From Amphirosellinia nigrospora (lineage: Eukaryota; Ascomycota; Sordariomycetes; Xylariales; Xylariaceae): a DNA stretch of 64,000 nucleotides. Shown here in pieces: positions 59,044 to 64,000 of the stretch (position 1 is the first letter of the stretch; the number at the start of each line of letters is the position of its first letter). The notes beneath the pieces were generated by a model. That model had not been told where the DNA came from. It made no database searches and saw only the letters and a list, made by a program, of their open reading frames with translations. Location: NCBI GenBank assembly GCA_004123355.1, contig SCHM01000001.1, positions 2,782,001 through 2,846,000 on the forward strand. The letters run 5' to 3'. The translations under genes and the position numbers were made by a program.

Positions 59044-60611
59044 CCATTGAGGATAAATCCCGGACTAGGGAATGAAGAGGAGCTATATAGAGGAGGTTGT
59101 AATAAAGTGTAAACTACACCTCTACATTAAGTGTGTTTTCCGGACAGTTCAATAAAGAGAATTTATACCCGGGCATCCTGCCAGTTTTTTTCCTCGTTCT
59201 GGCTGTGGTCAAGTGACGCTGTACCCGGCTTGACCAACGTTTATTTTGCCGAAGGTCCTAATAGGCTGGTGGTCAAGATGGCTTCGGAGGTAAATCGGGC
59301 AGATGCGGATGGCCAAGGCATTGAGTACCAAAACTCGCAGAGGAAATACAATGTCAAGGCAAGACAGTCTGCGTACCGTATGTTAGACAAAGCGGATTTG
59401 AGAAGGTCACCGGCGTTGCATTCCTACCAGGTATAGAAAACAGTGAGCGATCGCCTTGGACTTACGTGCGGGTCGCGATTTAAAGTATTCCGGATCACGA
59501 TCCTATTATCACGCCCTCTAGTCTACGTGAATAGCAAAAGAAAAAGGGAACGGACGTACTTATAATCAATGATTTTTGTGTTCAGTCAGGAACTGTTCCC
59601 CCTTAGGTACTACTTAATGGGCCAGGTAATACACCATCCGTGCTGGAATAGTAGTGTTACGAACCAACAGGCCCATTGTTACGACCCTCATACAATTTTG
59701 CCTACATGCGAGGTTATTGCTACCTGGGACAGACATAAATAATCAGGAATACATAACACATTCAACCCAATCGCATGCCATCGCTTATATCTGATAGTAG
59801 CCGAAAAGGACCTGAGAGGGTGGACCTAAAGGCACGTGACACACGTGTAGAATGCCTCGGCCATAATAAAATACTCAGGAGTAATTTCCAAAAAAAAATT
59901 TAAAAAAGAAGACATGAATACCCCAATCATGGGTGGATGAATAACCCAGGCACATTGCATGGACAATATAGGACCGGAAATGTGGGCGCCCACTGTCTAC
60001 TTGGAATGTTGACAGGGGATTGCGAGCCAGCCACTCATTGCAAATATTCTATGTAGAAGGGCTCAGAAAACTCTCGAAATCAAATTGTAAGAGGGGTTCC
60101 CTCATCCGATGTCACACGGACCAGCCACAGGACTTAGCCATGGGAGCCACACAGACCTCTAGAGACTCCTGGAAAGTCCTGGAAGGCCGATATCACTCCG
60201 ATCATTTTCGTGGGCTGACACGCTGGCATAATAGCATTGGCCAGACCCTCTCGAGGAGGCAAAGGTCCTAGAATTCGTCTATAAATTGAAGGCATGGACG
60301 AGGTTACATTGAAGTCAGAATTAGGAAACCAGAGCCCCTAGAGACCCCAAAGAGATTAATAGCTGAATTGAAACCTTGTTATCCGCGATTGGAGCTGGAA
60401 GAAGTATTGGTTATAGGTAGTAGTTGACTGCTGTGGCAAGGCTTGTGATTAAGCGATTGAAACGTAGGGTTCGCAGCAGGCTTCCCCGCCTTGATGATTT
60501 CTGATCTGTTTCCTACCTACTTATTGCTCTTCTCTATGACACACCGCCCTACATACATTTTTCGCTAATCCTATAGACTCACATCTCAAGTTGTGTCGTT
60601 CTTTGTTTTAA
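59044..60611. other. Intergenic region before the ankyrin gene
   Basis: No gene is supported; open frames near 59131-59436 and 60020-60271 have no motif. The missing first exon of the ankyrin gene may lie in its right end. Confidence 0.45.
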
Positions 60612-63600
60612 TATTTCGAGCAAGTTACCAGACAAACTTTTAGTCTTCAAAAGTTCGGCAACCTCAGAAAGTATGATCAAGTTCATACACTCCACCATAA
60701 GAGTTGGAGAGCCAGTGTTCGTATCAGGCACTCATATACGGAATGGGAGGACCACGAGGATCCTGCCGGCATCATCTTTATGGACCTCAGCTTTCTAACG
60801 ATGAGGGCTGCGCTATCAAATATTCATCTTTCATTGAAGAATGAAAGTCTAAGACTAGATGTGTCTCGTAGTAGCAATTATCAATCCCAACCCGAAATCC
60901 TTGAATGCTACGCGAGCGAGACTGGACAAACGGGACAAAGGGTACCCAACCCTCCTCAACCCCTCAAACTTCTGCCTCCTGATTATAGATACAGCTAACG
61001 AGGTCAATATGTGGATGATTAGGGTATTGCCAATGTCAGTAGTGGAAGGCTAACTTGCACGATAGATTTCGATCCAGTTGACACTCACCCGAAAATGAAA
61101 TCCCTAGCAACATTAGGGTGGTCCGCCTAGCCATAGTGATTAAGTTAGGTGAGAGGCCTTTCTATAGGCGCTTGACAATAGAGTGCACCGCGAGACAAAT
61201 AGCGAGCACTCTATCTAATCATTCTAATCATTCCTATGCGAAGACGATTCAAGTGGATTACAGGCCAGACTTGTCACATTGTCCTTATTTCGTTGACATT
61301 ATAAAAGAGTTGCGCGTGGTAGCGGGGAGGAGAGGGGATCTCGATGAGATATGGGCTCCGGATTCGACCGTGCAGATGAAATAGGCCAAACACTATTCAT
61401 GTGGGCTCTCAGTGACAAGCGCAAATCACTGGCTACTGTTCTGCTAAATAGAGGGGAAAGAAGGCTAGACGAGAAAGATGCTACTGGCCGAACACCACTT
61501 TCATGGGCCGCTGGTAACGGATACCGCGATATTACCAGCAAGCTACTAGGGCTGACCACGGATGTTGGCCAACATAGTGCAGACAGAGACGACCAAACCC
61601 CATTAGATTGGGCTATCCAGAACGATCATAGGGACGTTGTACGTATTCTCCTGGAGGACCCCAAGTCCGCGGATAGGGATCTGGAGGAGCTCCTAACCCT
61701 GGTCGTGAAAAACGATCAGGTCAGAATCGCGGTCGTCCTAATTAATACATTACTTCAACGGCGCGATGATCCCCAGGAGTGGCTTTCGACGCGCCTCGAC
61801 GAAGCCATAAAGAAAGGGTACCGTTCCCTTGTTGAGGCTACCATCGACTGCAGAGCAGATGTTGATTCTATGAGGAATGAAAAGACGCCACTATGCCGCG
61901 CAATCGCGTGCGATAACCTAAGTGCTGTCAAGCTTCTTATTGAGAGAGGCGCAAATATCGAAAAAGCGAAAAATGGAGAAACGCCTCTCAGCACGGCTAT
62001 AAAAGGGGGAAAGGAGGAAATAGTGCGGCTTTTACTCGAGGAGGACGTTAATATTGAGGAAAGCCTAATAACCAAGCGGCCAGGTATTCTACCATTTGGA
62101 GGATGGTATTCGAAAAGAAAAAAATGGAAATTTGGCAAAAACTCCTGACGATCTCGATTCAAGCATCGATGGGGAATTTAAGGCTAGAGTCATGATTTTC
62201 AACTCTAATTCAGGTGTTTACGGGCGAAATTCAGAAGATATACCCATCAACTCGCTTTTGCGGTACTCTACAGCTTACTCGATCCCACCAAATGATAATA
62301 GTAGCTTCCAGTGGATTCATCTACCAGCTAATAATGTGAGCCGCCGTTTTGGTGCACGAAGGGGTTCACTCCAAGCTGACATATATACTCTTCTAGATGA
62401 AATGGGTTGAGGTAATACGAATGTCTCTTCCATGATCTAGGCTGTTATTTCTAACTGGTTCTGATTCAGGTCTTCATCTTCCACTTCACAGATAGGTCAT
62501 CAGCATACAATATTCTAAAGCCGCCCCGGTGGGTCGAACGCAGCACCGGGGTAAACCCAATGCCCATCATGCTCGATTTATGCAGCCGTTTTGCCAAGGC
62601 TTTGATCGTGAGTCATAGCTATATCTAAAAACTTCAAATTAGAAAACTAAGCGTAGAAGCTATTGCCCTCCGAATCCCTTGAAATCGGACAAACCCATCG
62701 GGACCAGAATATCGTCATGTTTGTAAGCTATTAGTTACAAGTGTTAACTGGCGGAAAATATTCCTAACAAGTGTCTAAGATGCCGTACTTCCACTGGGAA
62801 GAGGAAACGCGACTATCCGAAACGAGATCAGTGATAAGAAACCTGACTACTACGGGTCAAACTAAATATCAAAAACTCCATGGCGCTTATACATCTCAAG
62901 ATCAATCACATTCACTTCATATGCGGCGAACCTTAGACCAGTTTTGCTACTACACTCTGGATGACACGGACAAGAGAGACCAAAACCAAACCGTTAGCCG
63001 TTATCAACGCAATAATTCCTCCTCATCGAAAGTGGCAGTTGTGGTTGATCAGCTCTGGCTATGGGTTCTTGTCGGAAGTACTGGCCGAGCTGATACGATT
63101 CTTACATGTTTCCCCAGCAATGATGACTTCAACCCTATAGCGCGTACCGGACTAGACCCGGATCCAGACGGCTTCACTGACGTTTTAGAAAACATTATGC
63201 TGCAGAGGATCTATGAGCCGCAAACTATGAAAACACCCTATGATCTTGCAGGTGTCATCGCCAGCAGATGTTCCAAAGTTTTCCTCGATCCCTCCAGAGC
63301 TGGGGGAACCTACAATTTGCTGAGATATATCAGCGTGCTATTAATGACGTTGTGAGTACTTTGACTATATCATTTGTGTCGGTTCATATGTGACTAACTC
63401 CAGAGAAGGTGGAACAAGAGACAGAGCTGTTTGACATATTCTCTACTTTGATCGAATTTCGGAGAGACAAGGCGGACACTGCCAAGAAGATCAGGGACGC
63501 ACTACTGACACTACAGGGCATGAGGGATCAAGACGCAAGGCACCTTAGAGACGTAAGGCACCTTAGGGATTTATGCCTAGATTATAGCCAAGACACCGAC

Positions 63601-64000
63601 CATTCAGAGATTCCTAGTCGTGACGAGATCAACTCGCTCGCAAACAGCTTATACCCTGATAAAGAGAAGGTATTCGCACTGCTTCAGAGACTTGGAAATC
63701 TCCACGTACTTGAGATTTCGCGCGAAATCACTCTTATCCGCGAAATCAAAGATGTTCAAGACGAACTGAACATTATGACAATGGTTTTTAATGACCAGAG
63801 AAGTGTCATAAAGGAAATGGAGAAGATCATTGTGGAAAGAGCTAACTTGGTCACACGCAACTCATTGTCTCAGATCAGAATTGACAGCGAAGAGAAAGCC
63901 AAGACGGATCAAGTCGGAGATAACCAAGACTTTAACGTACGAGATGAAGAATCTGAGGATGTATCTGATACTAAAGCCCCGATACTAATCAAAGAAACCC
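60612..64000 (+). CDS. Ankyrin-repeat protein with CorA-like C-terminal region (partial)
   Basis: Large fungal multidomain protein running off the right end. The frame is open from 60612 but no start codon is visible, so an upstream exon is likely. N-terminal region: KYDQVHTLHHKSWRASVRIR, DEGCAIKYSSFIEE, VVAIINPNPKSLNATRARLD, FCLLIIDTANEVNMW; this domain is not identified. Ankyrin repeats follow (GRTPLSWAAGNGYRDITSKL; DQTPLDWAIQNDHRDVVRIL; TPLCRAIACDNLSAVKLLIE; ETPLSTAIKGGKEEIVRLLL). Then come IHLPANN|MKWVE across introns, RTQHRGKPNAHHARFMQPFC, MPYFHWEEE, RRTLDQFCYYTLDDTDKRDQ and VDQLWLWVLVGS, the signature of the fungal ankyrin/CorA-like family, ending in a coiled coil. At least nine single-base breaks are inferred, including an A run at 62118-62124 and GGG at 62531-62533. 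Membrane segments would lie beyond the window. Family members are thought to act near membranes; their role is unclear. Confidence 0.82.

Noticed and set aside
61039-61066. Possible very short intron in the ankyrin gene
   Set aside because: A 27-nt intron is too short for fungi; a single missing base near 61040 gives a continuous reading (TCTIDFDPVDTHP) instead.

Overview
The window is nuclear DNA of a filamentous ascomycete (Pezizomycotina, most likely Sordariomycetes). The evidence is short GT-AG introns (about 43-210 bp) with CTAAC/CTAAT-like branch points, a Zn2Cys6 regulator, an M18 aminopeptidase, a fungal Med15-type coactivator, small secreted proteins and an ankyrin/CorA-like protein. 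The species assignment is inference; no rRNA, tRNA or mitochondrial sequence was found.

Layout. 1-3995: no recognisable gene. 3996-7353 (+): tRNA exportin LOS1. 7354-15199: a 7.8 kb gene-poor block with several small repeat arrays and a three-copy 34-bp dispersed motif that looks like a transposon footprint. 15200-16758 (-): aspartyl aminopeptidase. 16759-24937: 8 kb with no convincing gene, ending in a pyrimidine-rich leader. 24938-29449 (+): Gln/Met/Pro-rich Mediator subunit 15-like coactivator with a C-terminal C2H2 finger. 32578-33694 (+): Whi5/Nrm1-type G1/S repressor candidate. 34907-35478 (+): small Cys/His protein of unknown function. 35990-38463 (-): large secreted, probably GPI-anchored, Ser/Thr-rich protein. 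39.5-40.9 kb: a TPR-like relic and an orphan ORF. 41201-47463 (-): LAA1/HEATR5 giant HEAT protein, divergent from 47892-48967 (+) YebC/TACO1, which converges on 49332-49779 (-) PET100. 50198-52052 (-): Zn2Cys6 transcription factor, divergent from 52590-54700 (+), a secreted S33/TAP-like peptidase. 55619-56179 (-) and 58553-59043 (+): two small secreted proteins, the second resembling the Y3 glycan-binding family. 60612-64000 (+, cut by the window end): ankyrin-repeat protein with a CorA-like C-terminal region.

Genes that plausibly work together: YebC/TACO1 (mitochondrial translation) and PET100 (cytochrome c oxidase assembly) are neighbours with related mitochondrial roles. The Zn2Cys6 factor sits head-to-head with the secreted peptidase and could regulate it. 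From about 50 kb to the end the window is an accessory-type region of secreted and NLR-like families.

The strongest whole-window observation is that 11 of 14 protein genes carry one or more single-base frame breaks, about 38 in all and mostly one missing base, often next to a short homopolymer. Protein similarity continues cleanly on both sides. Correcting each break by one base makes exon lengths and intron phases add up in every complete gene. This looks like uncorrected long-read assembly error rather than pseudogenes, and an automatic ORF caller will have fragmented these genes.
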